Source of the DNA: Argopecten irradians
Lineage: Eukaryota > Mollusca > Bivalvia > Pectinida > Pectinidae
Direction: 5' to 3'
Assembly (NCBI RefSeq): GCF_041381155.1
Contig: NC_091147.1
Location: 32,940,909 to 33,004,908, forward strand
DNA length: 64,000 nt
Shown one piece after another: positions 1 through 13,400 of this stretch. Position 1 is the first letter of the stretch. Every line of letters starts with the position of its first letter. The position numbers and the translations under genes were made by a program. The notes beneath the pieces are model-generated. The model had not been told where the DNA came from and ran no database searches. It saw only the letters and a list, made by a program, of their open reading frames with translations.

Positions 1-120
1 GCATTAGGAAAGATAAAGTCTGTTTGGAAGAAGAAAAAAGATAAGATTCTAAATTTAGTCGCCTTTTAAGATCATGCAATAGGGGCAGTAGGTACAATTC
101 TAATGCCCTACCTGCAAATA
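1..120 (-). mobile_element. Fragment of SINE-like dispersed element
   Basis: This stretch matches the last ~125 bp of the element at 62035-62572 in the same orientation, with scattered substitutions. It starts at the same internal GCATTAGGAAAG and ends near CCCTACCTGC. The rest of the copy lies to the left of the window. Both copies read the same way, with the A-rich tail on the minus strand. Confidence 0.8.
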
Positions 121-414
121 TAGGGCCATTCATATTCATCAAAATCAGCATGGAAAAAGTAGGAAAAACACACTAAATTTAACTCAAATTACATCATTTA
201 TTTTACATGAAATAAGCTACATGTTACTTTTTTAACATGTATAATATGTCATACTATTATCACCTTACTAATAACCGCCTTCATGAATGAAAGATAGTAT
301 GAGAGAAGAGAATATATGATTATGTATGCTTCTTTTTATGTGTGGACGGAATAGTGTGATTGTTTCTTGAATGGTTAATATAAGATTAAAGTATGATAAC
401 TGACAGTATGATGA

Positions 415-660
415 GATAATAAAGACGATGTGATGATGAATGTTGATGATGAAGATGAAGATGTTGATGATTATAATTATGTTGATGATGATAAAGATGA
501 TGGTGGTGATGATGATACTGATGATGAAGATGATGTTATGATGATGATGATGAGATAGATTATGGTTGTGATGATGATGATGATGAAAATAATGGAACGA
601 TGTTGGTTGTGATGATGGTGACGATTGATGATGTAATGATGATGATGATGATATGAGTAA
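415..660. repeat. GAT/TGA-rich imperfect microsatellite
   Basis: Irregular runs of GATGAT/TGATGA with interruptions, typical of degenerate triplet repeats. No usable reading frame was found. The flanks (121-414 and 661-1090) are AT-rich and show no gene. Confidence 0.85.
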
Positions 661-1091
661 GATGTTTTGAGAATGAGCGTGATAGGGATATTGAATGTGA
701 ATAAGAATGCGAGAATCTATTTATTATGTGGTATATTGCACATGAAAATGAAATAAAAAATAAATTATAAAAAAATATGTCAATTTGAAGCTGGTAAAAA
801 TTAATTATGTGAGAAGACAGATCTCAGTACCTACAACAAATGGTAAAATAACTCTATGCGCCTAAATAATTGTTTATATTTATTTATATTAGAAATAATG
901 GCGTTTATACATCGATATTGTTTACTTCATATTGTACGTATATAACAATATAACAAGTGTTGTACAATGTTAACTTAATTAAGGTTGTCAAATTTTGATA
1001 AATGATTCTGTGATTTGAAAATTTCAAACAATATGGTATTACATTATAAAGGAATAAAGTATATACTAAATAATTATTTACTACAAATTAA

Positions 1092-2638
1092 AAGATGTGT
1101 ATATAGTGACAACAACTTGTGTCCATTCGGGGTGCCTCAAGGTGATGTGTATACAGTGACAACAACTTGTGTCCATTCGGGATGCCTCAAGGTGATGTGT
1201 ATACAGTGACAACAACTTGTGTCCATTCGGGATGCCTCAAGGTGATGTGTATACAGTGACAACAACTTGTGTCCATTCGGGGTGCCTAAAGGTGATGTGT
1301 ATACAGTGACAACAACTTATGTCCATTCGGGATGCCTCAAGGTGATGTGTATACAGTGACAACAACTTGTGTCCATTCGGGGTGCCTAAAGGTGATGTGT
1401 ATACAGTGACAACAACTTATGTCCATTCGGGATGCCTCAAGGTGATGTGTATACAGTGACAACAACTTATGTCCATTCGGGATGCCTCAAGGTGATGTGT
1501 ATAGTACAGTGACAACAACTTATGTCCATTCGGGATGCCTCAAGGTGATGTGTATACAGTGACAACAACTTGTGTCCATTCGGGTCGGGTGCCTCAAGGT
1601 GATGTGTATACAGTGACAACAACTTATGTCCATTCGGGGTGCCTCAAGGTGATGTGTATACAGTGACAACAACTTATGTCCATTCGGGATGCCTCAAGGT
1701 GATGTGTATACAGTGACAACAACTTGTGTCCATTCGGGGTGCCTCAAGGTGATGTGTATACAGTGACAACAACTTGTGTCCATTCGGGGTGCCTCAAGGT
1801 GATGTGTATACAGTGACAACAACTTATGTCCATTCGGGATGCCTCAAGGTGATGTGTATACAGTGACAACAACTTATGTCCATTCGGGATGCCTCAAGGT
1901 GATGTGTATACAGTGACAACAACTTGTGTCCATTCGGGATGCCTCAAGGTGATGTGTATACAGTGACAACAACTTGTGTCCATTCGGGGTGCCTCAAGGT
2001 GATGTGTATACAGTGACAACAACTTGTGTCCATTCGGGGTGCCTCAAGGTGATGTGTATACAGTGACAACAACTTGTGTCCATTCGGGGTGCCTCAAGGT
2101 GATGTGTATACAGTGACAACAACTTATGTCCATTCGGGGTGCCTCAAGGTGATGTGTATACAGTGACAACAACTTGTGTCCATTCGGGATGCCTCAAGGT
2201 GATGTGTATACAGTGACAACAACTTGTGTCCATTCGGGATGCCTCAAGGTGATGTGTATACAGTGACAACAACTTATGTCCATTCGGGGTGCCTCAAGGT
2301 GATGTGTATACAGTGACAACAACTTATGTCCATTCGGGATGCCTCAAGGTGATGTGTATACAGTGACAACAACTTATGTCCATTCGGGATGCCTCAAGGT
2401 GATGTGTATACAGTGACAACAACTTGTGTCCATTCGGGATGCCTCAAGGTGATGTGTATACAGTGACAACAACTTATGTCCATTCGGGATGCCTCAAGGT
2501 GATGTGTCAACAACTTATGTCCATTCGGGATGCCTCAAGGTGATGTGTATACAGTGACAACAACTTATGTCCATTCGGGATGCCTCAAGGTGATGTGTAT
2601 ACAGTGACAAAAACTTGTGTCCATTTGGGGTGCCTCAA
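1092..2638. repeat. 50-bp minisatellite, about 31 copies
   Basis: The unit is 50 bp, running from GGTGATGTGTATACAGTGAC to CATTCGGGATGCCTCAA. Copies differ mainly at two sites (TTGTG/TTATG and GGGGTG/GGGATG), with a few small insertions near 1504 and 1585 and one deletion near 2508. The first copy is diverged and the last runs into unique DNA at about 2638. Nothing was recognised in 2639-2899. Confidence 0.97.
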
Positions 2639-2901
2639 TTAATGCATGTATGCCATTACATTTTCATTGGACTCAATTTTGTGTTCTACCAAATCTCTAT
2701 TGTTTATGTTGCTTTAAATGTTGTGATAAAAGGAGACGTGTCTGTATTGAAACATTTTTGAAAAGGATTGGAATGAAATCAAACTATAAGTAAAATAATA
2801 ATCTGTTGAAGAGGTTGCATGTTTGTGTATGAAGAAAATACTTTGGCATTCCTCGGAAGATTCATAGTTTGGTTATTTGATTTGTCATATTTGGATATAT
2901 A

Positions 2902-3500
2902 ATGAACGCCAAAAAAACTATACACCGTGACAATATTCTACGTCCGATTGTGATACCGTTCATCAGAAACAACGGTCTGGCAGTCTTTCAACAAGACAAT
3001 GCTCGCAGCAGCAAGGCAATGTGATGCCTTGGCCATCTTTGAGTGCGGATCTAAACCCCATCGAGCATCTCTGGGACGAGCTCGGGCGTCGTGTACGGGC
3101 TCGACAATCTCAGCCGATTAACGTCGTTCAGCTGGAAGCTGCTCTGCACATGGAATGGCGTCGGATGCCCCAGGCCATCATCAGACGCGTGGTACAGTCT
3201 ATGAGGAGACCTTGCATAACCGTACGAAACAACAATGGAGGACACACGAAATATTGAACGTTTATGTGATCTGTGTGATATCTCAACAGTGCCTTGTATA
3301 GCTGTGAAAACTAAAAATGACCCCTAGTCACTTTGAAACTCCATGACGTCATCATACTGAGACTGATTTGAATATTTGATGTGCCAAATAATTCAAAAGA
3401 GATCAAATGTGGTTTTCGTAATAATTTCCATGAGCAAAATCCAATAAAAATTTCAATATTTGAGATTAACCCCCATGCATAGTTTTATTTTGGCGTTCAT
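2902..3500 (+). mobile_element. Internally deleted Tc1/mariner transposon
   Basis: Terminal inverted repeats begin ATGAACGCCAAAA on the left and end TTTTGGCGTTCAT on the right. A TA dinucleotide flanks each end (2900-2901 and 3501-3502), which is the target duplication of the Tc1/mariner superfamily. At 599 bp it is far shorter than an autonomous element of about 1.3-1.7 kb. The interior carries only the C-terminal part of a transposase, so it is a non-autonomous derivative. Confidence 0.88.
2926..3257 (+). pseudogene. Tc1-like transposase remnant
   Basis: Two pieces of a DDE transposase in different frames. The first (from 2926) reads RDNILRPIVIPF then FQQDNARSS, the region around the second catalytic Asp, and runs into a stop near 3021. 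The second (about 3021-3257) reads MPWPSLSADLNPIEHLWDEL, the segment containing the third catalytic acidic residue (DLNPIEHLWDE). The residues that normally separate these two motifs and the whole N-terminal DNA-binding half are missing. It cannot encode an active enzyme. Family membership follows from the DLNPIEHLWDEL signature and the TA-flanked inverted repeats. Confidence 0.88.
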
Positions 3501-3502
3501 TA

Positions 3503-4430
3503 TACATGCAATATGCATATACTTTTTTCTTCAAATATTACTGTGTGAAAACAAATAAGATTAATCTAACTATATATTTTGTATTTTCATAAATAGATAT
3601 GAAAGGGCGAAGATGTACTTTCATTTTTTACCATTATTTGATGTTAATGATTGTTCACGTAATTCGCAGAAAAAACGTCTTAATTTATATATAAGATAAC
3701 TGTCTTCTATAGACCTAGCTGATGAAAATGGTGAAATTAAACCATTTTAAACATTATGTAAATCCCAACATCTGGGAGAAGACAGGTAAAATCCAGGTAA
3801 TGAGGGGAAACAGTTAAATTAAGGGATATATAAATCAGACTATAACTGCTATCACAACAGAACTACCCTTATGTTATTTTAAAAAGTGGGAGAAAGGAGA
3901 ACATACCAACGATTTCATAGTTTGTATAATGTTTAGATTTCATTCTTCGAGAAGAAGTTTGTACGTACTACATGTACATCTTGGTTTCTAACAGCATGTT
4001 CAAACATTAAGAGTCGCTGTACCCAATGTCAATAGGTAATTGATTCCGTAAAGTAATGGTAGCAGTGAAAAGCGTAACGTTGTCTGCATTATATAGAAAT
4101 TGTAGAAAATTCACTACCGATGAAAAAATAAAATCGTCAACATTCTCCATGTCTTTACTTACAGTCATTTTTAAACAAAATTTAATCTAATTTAACTTAA
4201 ATACTTTCTTTTGATTACATGTTTCAAAATACGTTATTTTGTTCTCATTGATGTAACAGGATTAACAGAATTCCATTTGGAATATTTTTTTACTGTGTTG
4301 AGCGTATACTTTCGAATTAGTCGTTTTTGTATTTTGTCGCATTTATGTAAACAATGAATTTAATTTGAATAATAATTGACATATAAAAATGACATCTATT
4401 ATTGATATTATTCTTTTCTATTTTTCAAAG
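3503..4430. other. No gene seen (possible upstream intron)
   Basis: AT-rich sequence with no convincing open exon on either strand. It may be the intron preceding the exon at 4431, because that exon opens with a splice acceptor and the start of the gene is not visible. Confidence 0.5.
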
Positions 4431-7400
4431 GTGTCGGTTGTTGAAGATGGCATGCCTGAGCGCTCAGAGCTAAGAGTTGGACATGCGCAGCAGGACCATC
4501 CAGACGGGGACGGTTTAGGAGGAACATTGGTGACGTATCGACATGAACAGGGATATACTATTCATCGCTTTGAAGAACTTGGCATACACAAAAAATCATT
4601 GCTTCGGGATTCACTTTTTGTTGTGTAATTTTCTTACTCATTCTAAGTTAATAAAAAATTGCATAGTCGAATCTTATCTTAAAATAAATGAATGAGAGAA
4701 ATGAAAAACAATCTTGACAACAAAAGGATCGAAAAAAATTTATTATTAAAATTATGGTTTACCTTTGTATGAAAAAAGATTTTCCTTATATTCAGTTTTG
4801 TCCTAATATTGGTTGATTGTAGTACAAGCAACTGTAAAAGTTTTAATAATGGAGGTCATGTAAGTCCAAATGGCCCCAAATGTACTTCAGGAAATAGAGG
4901 AGTAAATACAATCTAAAGCGATACCAATATCAGCATGCATTCCTGCTACAACAGACAATCTAAAGCGATACCAATATAAGCATGCATTCCTGCTACAACA
5001 GACAATCTAAAGCGATACCAATATAAGCATGCATTCCTGCTACAACAGACAATCTAAAGCGATACAAATATAAGCATGCATTCCTGCTACAACAGACAAT
5101 CTAAAGCGATACCAATATAAGCATGCATTCCTGCTACAACAGACAATCTAAAGCGATACCAATATAAGCATGCATTCCTGCTACAACAGACAATCTAAAG
5201 CGATACCAATATCAGCATGCATTCCTGCTACAACAGACAATCTAAAGCGATACAACTATAAGCATGCATTCTTACTACAACAGACAATATAAAGCGATAC
5301 CAATATAAGCATACATTCCTGCTTCAACTGACAATCTAAAGCGATATCAATTTAAGTATGCATTCCTGCTACAATAGGAATGCTATAGCTGTTCGCAGAA
5401 ACATTGATCCCTAAAACAAATAATTGGGTTGGATATAATGAAAATCGTATTGTCTGGGTACAGGTAATCTGGTCATTTTGACGTCATATTGGACTGTATG
5501 ACATCACAATACCGCACCATGAAGCTATTTTACTCGAATGACTTTTGTTTATTATTCATTTTCGTGTTGATAGCCTTGATATGAATCATAAGAGTGTAAT
5601 GAAACATTTCAGGCAAAACGACCAGCTGGTGAGCCTTGACGATCAGTCTGTCAACGAAATGACACATAATGAAGTTGTTGACCTGTTTTTCAACTTGAAG
5701 ATCGGCCATGAACATGTGATGGTAAATGAAACGAGACCACGAGACTTCGAGATATCACACAATTTGATTAATATCATATAGTAAAAAAGGGTTGAGATCA
5801 ACAAAATCCAAGAACGGTTCAAATTATCGAAGTATTTGAGTCAGATGAATTTGAATATATAGTAAAACAATAAATAATAAAATAATAAACTTCGAAGTAA
5901 ATAGTCCTCGTTATCAAGGTTCAACTATAGTCACATATATAGGCTTCATTGTTACTTTTCAGCGTGTTGCTAATCAAAATGTTTCCACTGATTCACTTCG
6001 GCAGATGTCATTCACGCTGATTGGGTCCATAACAGGTGCGTTTGATATATGTATTTTAAATAATTGTTCACTTTATATGAGCTATTATCAAATGATTTTA
6101 AATGAATCTGCTTTAGCTCTAAAGCCTTGAGTTCGCTGTTGACGGTTGTAGCTTTAAGTATAGAACTGACAAGGTGGCGTTGAACGGTAATTTCTTTGAC
6201 AACGCTTTATTGTTATTTATTTTATTTATTTATTTTTATTAATTACATAATACATTTATCTATTAATTTATTTTTTTGGTTAATTGTTATTTTCTTTTGT
6301 ATTTTATAAATGTTTAATGAAATTTCATATGACATGAACATAAAAGTAAAATACGTTTTATCGCGTAACTAACAACCTATATTTTGGTGTAGTTTTAACG
6401 TCACACAATGTTGCGACTCTACACAATTTTACATTCCCATACTTAATATTAAAAAGCCGTTTCGGAAAGGTAGTTGGCGTTTAAATAGATTTCTACGATA
6501 TTGACATATTTCAGCTTTTCAGCATAGAGTTTGCAAAGTGCTGATCACTAATTAATATGAATTGTCGTATTTACTGGCCCATGATTCTATTTTTACATGA
6601 AAACAACACATACAATATCATTTGTTTAGAGTCTTGTTTAGCATGTGTAGGATGAGCAAACTCTCTTTATATACATTTAAAAAATTCAGCTATATCATGG
6701 TTATGGATTCTTCCAGTGCGGACTCATTACATGAATTTATTTCACAGACTCTCCCGAGGAAAAAGAAGAGGAACCCACAGATAGGATCAGGCCGGAAAAC
6801 GTTTCACTATTGACAATGCCATTACCGGCCTTTCCTCAAGTCGAGGTGACAATTGCATTAGACAAAATGCCAACGTATTTCCTAAATAAAAACCTCACCT
6901 TCTCCCGAGTGTCTGAATCCGACAAATCAGGTGACGTGCTTTATACTATGATAGTACAAATAGGAATTTTCGTATTTTTTAAAATAACTATCTATATTTT
7001 TTGTATTGTTCTGATGATAAACCTGAAAACTCATTTGATGGCGTTCTGTTATACAAGATAACAGAAATAAATTAAACTGACTCATGCGATGATGACTGAG
7101 TTACTATACGATGGAAATGATGTAATACCATATGTACATTATGTAATATCATATGGCAGCCTTCACTATGAAATCAATATAAATACATTCATCGAATAAA
7201 ACATTTGTACATTTGTGCTCTTTCTGAATATACTGAATCATTGGAGTGTGATTATTATAGGTATATTGATTTCCAAATTTCACTATTCATAACGACAAAG
7301 AAAACTCGCGTAAGACTGAATATTCTGAACAAAAACGCAATCAAAATTGTAATAAAGAATGCCTATCATACAAGTAAGACACACATGTTAATTTCTAGAT

Positions 7401-10400
7401 GTTAATTAATTGATTGATGATACAATACGAATGGCTGAGTCATTTCTTTTTGTGTCGATACAAATGTACGTGTTAAACCACCAGCTTAACAAAGTCTTTT
7501 TTTCTTTCTTCCTTCGATTAAAAAATGTTTTCTTTATGTTTCAAGAACATTATGAAATAATTATTGACAGATGTCATGAAGTAGCTGTCAAGTCTGCAAT
7601 GTCTGATTTTTCTGTTGATTTCATAATAGTGCATTTCATAAGGGATCAATCATGGACGTTTGTGAATACCGCAGCTGTTAGAATCATTACATTTCGACAA
7701 AAGGACACCGGCTTTTTAGCGGTAGACGACAGGGGGCATGTGGTAGGTGTACAGTATATAATAAGATACCTACTATAATGATAATGCTGTTATAGCTCCT
7801 AGAGTTGTAAGTTCTATGACATGCTCCTTTTATCGATAGAATTTTTTTTTTAAAGTATTTTTAAATTATATATTTTTTTTTGCTTCTTTAAGTTTAAAAT
7901 TTTCCATATTTACCAAATTCTGTAAAGATCATATTCGCAAAAATGTTTTTTAAAAAATCAGTATATATATATATTGATTTTCTCGTGTACACGTGTAAAA
8001 TAGACCACCAGTCGCCGATGTCGGTCACGTGATGCGATTAGGGAAGCTTCGATCTAATCTGATTTGTACGGGTATCGCCGATTTCGATCACGTGATGCGG
8101 CTTAAATGCGTTTCAAACATGCCGTTGACATGTAGCGGTTCTTTCAAAATGCATGATATTTCATTCGACATTTTCATGTATCTCAATGGTATGTTGGTGC
8201 TTTTATACATATTCACATATCGTATGTTTTACCACCGTTTGTTCGAGCGAAACTTGCATGAAATATAACTTAAAACAATCTTATTAACTTCATCTCATGT
8301 TTATATTTTGCAAGTTCAAATGTTTAGTTGACTGCCTTCATCATGAACAGAGGACGATACATTATATAGAGAAATACATTCCTGTCCTGTATACATGTAA
8401 AGTTTTATGTTTTTAAACTCAATCCTTCTTTTTTGACATACTGACTATGCATTTCATATTATACATATCTGAGTAGCAATATGTAAACAATGAGCACGCT
8501 GATATATGGTTTTATTTTTTATTTTATGTTCTCCTGTTTTTGTATATTTAGAATACAATTTTGATGTCAATTTGTAATATCAACCAATAATACAGAAATA
8601 AAGTGTAATATGCATGTATAATGGACACAAACGTTAACTGTTAGAAATAATTCCATTTCGCTATCCACATAGTTCAAGTCCAAAATAAAGATTTTACGTC
8701 AGACTGCGCCCCCATGTCAGTTTGCACCTTTTTCGTCAGCTTGCACCTTTTACGTTAGTTTGACCCTTGTCACGTTAAGCTGCGCCTTTTCATGTCAGCT
8801 TGTACCTTTCTTTTACGCCAGCTTGCACCTTTTACGCCAGCTTGCACCTTTTACGTCAGCTTGCACCTTATCATGTTAAACTGCGCCTTCTGTACGTCAG
8901 CCTGTGATTTTTTAGGTCAACTTACACATTTTACGTCAGTTTGCACCTTTTTACGTCAGCTATACCTTGTCACGTTAAGCTACGCCTTTTTACGAAGGCC
9001 TGTGCATTTTTTCGTTAGCCTGTGCCTTTTTATGTCAGGCTGTGCCTTTTTACGTCAGCTTGCGCCATTTTACGTTAGCCTGTACCTTTTTACGTCAGCC
9101 TATGCCTTTTTACGACAGCATGTGCATTTTCACGTCAGCCAGCGCTTTTTTACGTCAGCCTGCGCCATTTTAGATTAGCCTGCGTCTGTATACGCCAGCC
9201 AGCTTCTTTTCACGTCATGTTGCACCATTTTACGTCAGCCTGTGCCGTTTTACATTAGCCTGTGCCTTTTAACGTCCGGCTGTGCCTTTTCACGCCAGCC
9301 TACGCCTTTTTACGTCAGCCTACGCCATTTTAGATTAGCCTGTGCCTGATTACGTTAGCCAGTGTCTTTTCACGTCAGGTTGCGCCTTTTTACGCACACC
9401 TGTGCCTTTTTACGTATGCCTGTGCCTTTTTCACGTCCGCCTGTGCCTTTTCACGCCAGCCTACGCCTTTTTACGTCAGTCTGTGCCCTTTTTATGTCAG
9501 CTTGCGTGTTGTTACATCAGCCTGGGCCCTTTTTCCGTTATCCTACGCCTTTTTACGTCAGGCTGAGCCTTCTACTTCTGGCTGCGCCTTTTCACGTTCT
9601 TTCCGTTTTCAGTTATTTTATATACAACATACTATAAAATTGATTCCAAGATAATAAAAGGGAGATAACCTCAACTTCATCTGAAATTTCATCAGCAATT
9701 TCCAGGTTTAGATATGGCAACAAGTTATACAGAAACAGATAATAATAGTTAAAGATACATTAGGCGTAAACCGACATCAAAACACATGAAAAGTCATTAT
9801 ACAATCATAAAACATATTATCTTGATGACAAAATACATTAATTTTGCACCAACTCGTATCACTACACTAGTATTTGTACATTATCCATTCAGCCCAGAAA
9901 TTGAGAGTAATCAACCCAATAAGCGTCACCGTGGCTACGAAAATGTGAAAACAGTATCGTTCTGTATACACTTTCTTTTGCAAAATAATTCCATACAAGA
10001 TATACCAATGAAATACTTTTGCAAAACATTGTCTAAAATCGGTGTTATGAACATTAATTAGTATTGTAAGCCCCTGTTTTTCAATTTTTAAAAGTCAAAT
10101 TAAGTATTTCATTAATAGTTTTGTATTTATGATTTAATTGTACTAAAACATGTGTCAATACATTAACTAAAATCCACACGGTTCATTCTATTTTACATTC
10201 ATGTTTATGTTTATATTTTATCTGTTATAGATACAGCTTCCGTATCATCATCCGAATGCAAACCTTGACGCAACCCACAACAAATGGGGCAGCTGGTTTA
10301 TTGAGTCTAAACGAAATGGTATGTATCAAAGAAAAGTCGAAACATAAAGGTATATATCAGAGGAAAGCCTAAACATAATGTTATGTATCAGAGGAAAGTC

Positions 10401-13400
10401 TGAACATAATGTTATGTATCAGAGGAAAGTCTAAACATAATGGTATGTATCAGAGGGAAGTTTGAACATCCCTGGTTTGTATCAGAGAAAAGTCTAAACA
10501 TAATGTTTTGTATCAGAGGAAAGTCTAAACATAATGTTTTGTATCAGAGGATAGTCTAAACATAATGGTATGTATCGGAGGAAAGTCTAAACATAATGTT
10601 ATGTATCAGAGGAAAGTCTAAACATAATGTTGTGTATCAGAGGAAAGTCTAAATATAATGATATGTATCAGAGGAAAGTCTAAACATAATGATATGTATC
10701 AGAGTAAAGTTTAAACATAATGGTATGTATCAGAGGAAAGTCTAAACATAATGGTATGTATCAGAGGAAAGTCTAAACATAATGGTATGTATCAGAGGAA
10801 AGTCTAAACATAATGGTATGTATCATAGTAAAGTTTAAACATAATGGTATGTATCAGAGGAAAGTCTAAACATAATGGTATGTATCAGAGGAAAGTCTAA
10901 ACATAATGGTATGTATCAGAGGAAAGTCTAAACATAATGGTATGTATCAGAGGAAAGTCTAAACATAATGATATGTATCAGAGAAAGTCTAAACATAATG
11001 ATATGTATCAGAGGAAAGTTTAAACATAATGGTATGTATCAGAGGAAAGTCTAAACATAATGGTATGTATCAGGAAAGTTTAAACATAATGGTATGTATC
11101 AGAGGAAAGTCTAAACATAATGGTATGTATCAGAGGAAAGTCTAAACATAAAGGTATGTATCAGAGGAAAGTCTGAACATAATGATATGTATCAGAGTAA
11201 AGTCTGAACATAAATGGTATGTATCAGAGGAAAGTTTAAACATAATGGTATGTATCAGAGGAAAGTCTAAACATATTAGTATGTATTAGAGTAAAGTCTG
11301 AACATAATGATATGTATCAGAGGAAAGTCTAAACATAATGGTATGTATCAGAGGAAAGTCTAAACATAATGGTATGTATCAGAGGAAAGTCTAAACATAA
11401 TGGTATGTATCAGAGGAAAGTCTAAACATAATGGTATGTATCAGAGGAAAGTCTAAACATAATGGTATGTATCAGAGGAAAGTCTGAACATAATGGTATG
11501 TATCAGAGGAAAGTCTAAACATAATGGTATGTATCAGAGGAAAGTCTCATAATGGTATGTATCAGAAAAAAGTCTAAACATAATGGTATGTATCAGAGGA
11601 AAGTCTAAACATAATGGTATGTATCAGAGGAAAGTCTAAACATAATGGTATGTATCAGAGGAAAGTCTAAACATAATGGTATGTATCAGAGGAAAGTCTG
11701 AACATAAAGGTAAGTATCAGAGGAAAGTCTAAACATAATGGTATGTATCAGAGGAAAGTTTAAACATAATGGTATGTATCAGAGGAAAGTCTAAACATAT
11801 TAGTATGTATTAGAGTAAAGTCTGAACATAATGATATGTATCAGAGTAAAGTCTGAACATAATGGTATGTATCAGAGTAAAGTCTGAACATAATGGTATG
11901 TATCAGAGGAAAGTCTAAACATAATGGTATGTATCAGAGGAAAGTCTAAACATAATGGTATGTATCATAGTAAAGTTTAAACATAATGGTATGTATCAGA
12001 GGAAAGTCTAAACATATTAGTATGTATTAGAGTAAAGTCTGAACATAATGATATGTATCAGAGTAAAGTCTGAACATAATGGTATGTATCAGAGGAAAGT
12101 CTAAACATAATGGTATGTATCAGAGGAAAGTCTAAACATAATGGTATGTATCAGAGGAAAGTCTAAACATAATGGTATGTATCAGAGGAAAGTCTAAACA
12201 TAATGGTATGTATCAGAGGAAAGTCTAAACATAATGGTATGTATCAGAGGAAAGTTTAAACATAACGTTATGCATCCTTATTAATTATATAACATGAAAT
12301 ATTGACAAATTCCACGACATGGTTAAGTATTTTGATTGATATCGTTGAAATTCCAAATCGTTGATCAATACGATTAAGCAGGTATAACATGTATGCTGTA
12401 CCCATACCCGAGCCAAAGTCACGTACTTCAATCAAATGCAATACAATACCACTGAGGAGTTTGTAAAATTATTTCTAGACAAGAACATGCATCTAATAAC
12501 TTAAACACACTACTGTAAAAGCGATTTGAGTAGCTCTAGACAAAAAAAATATTTACTACAATGGCAAGGGCCAGGGTTCGGCATACAACACGTCCGACCA
12601 CAATGTGTAATGGCGGACAGCAATCGAGCTTGAACATTTCACATACATCACACTACAGTTGGCTTTTCTGGCTTTCTGGCATATCACAGTAATACTCAAT
12701 AATCTAATGTCCATTAGAAATGGTTTTTCTCGATATATATGCTAATTTAAATGTACTCTTAGACTGAATTGTCCCTTAAACACAAATTTGTGCCGTGATA
12801 ATAAAGGTAATAAAAATTAAATACATTTCCAATTCCTCTGCACTTTAAAACCACATCATGTTTTGTAACAATTTTCATTGTTAAGAAAAACAACAAAAGT
12901 ATACCTTATGGCAGAGTTTGTCACCATTACATCAGGTATAACCAAAATCCTGTCAGGCTTATAATAAAAAAGAGGGCATTCTCACAAGGAATCGCTTGGG
13001 CCTTATGTACTACGACGAGTTGTTGACGTATAAGTTACCATCATTCTTCTAAATTGAACGACATTAAAATCATTAGTATATCAACTTCTGAAACAAACCA
13101 TAAGATGTTTCAGTTGAAAGCATAATCTAAGTATATAAACATTTGATGATGTATCACCGTCGCTTCATTTCAGACAAAATAACCCATAAACTACAAATCG
13201 ATCTAGATTGAACAATAAATTAACATTTGTTTATCTATTGTTCAATATAGATAGATTTGTTGTTTCTAAAAAAATTATTTAACTTATCAAATGTTAAATG
13301 AAGTTATAGATTCATTTACTAAATGGTGGTATTATAGATTTAGTACCATTGATTAAACAAAACCTAATCAGAATCAAATAATATGGCTATCCCTACTTTA

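Noticed and set aside
3051..3245. Minus-strand 64-codon frame
   Set aside because: Shadow of the Tc1 transposase remnant on the plus strand.
8792..9637. Plus-strand frames rich in Phe/Cys/Leu
   Set aside because: Artefacts of the degenerate CRE-like array in an intron.
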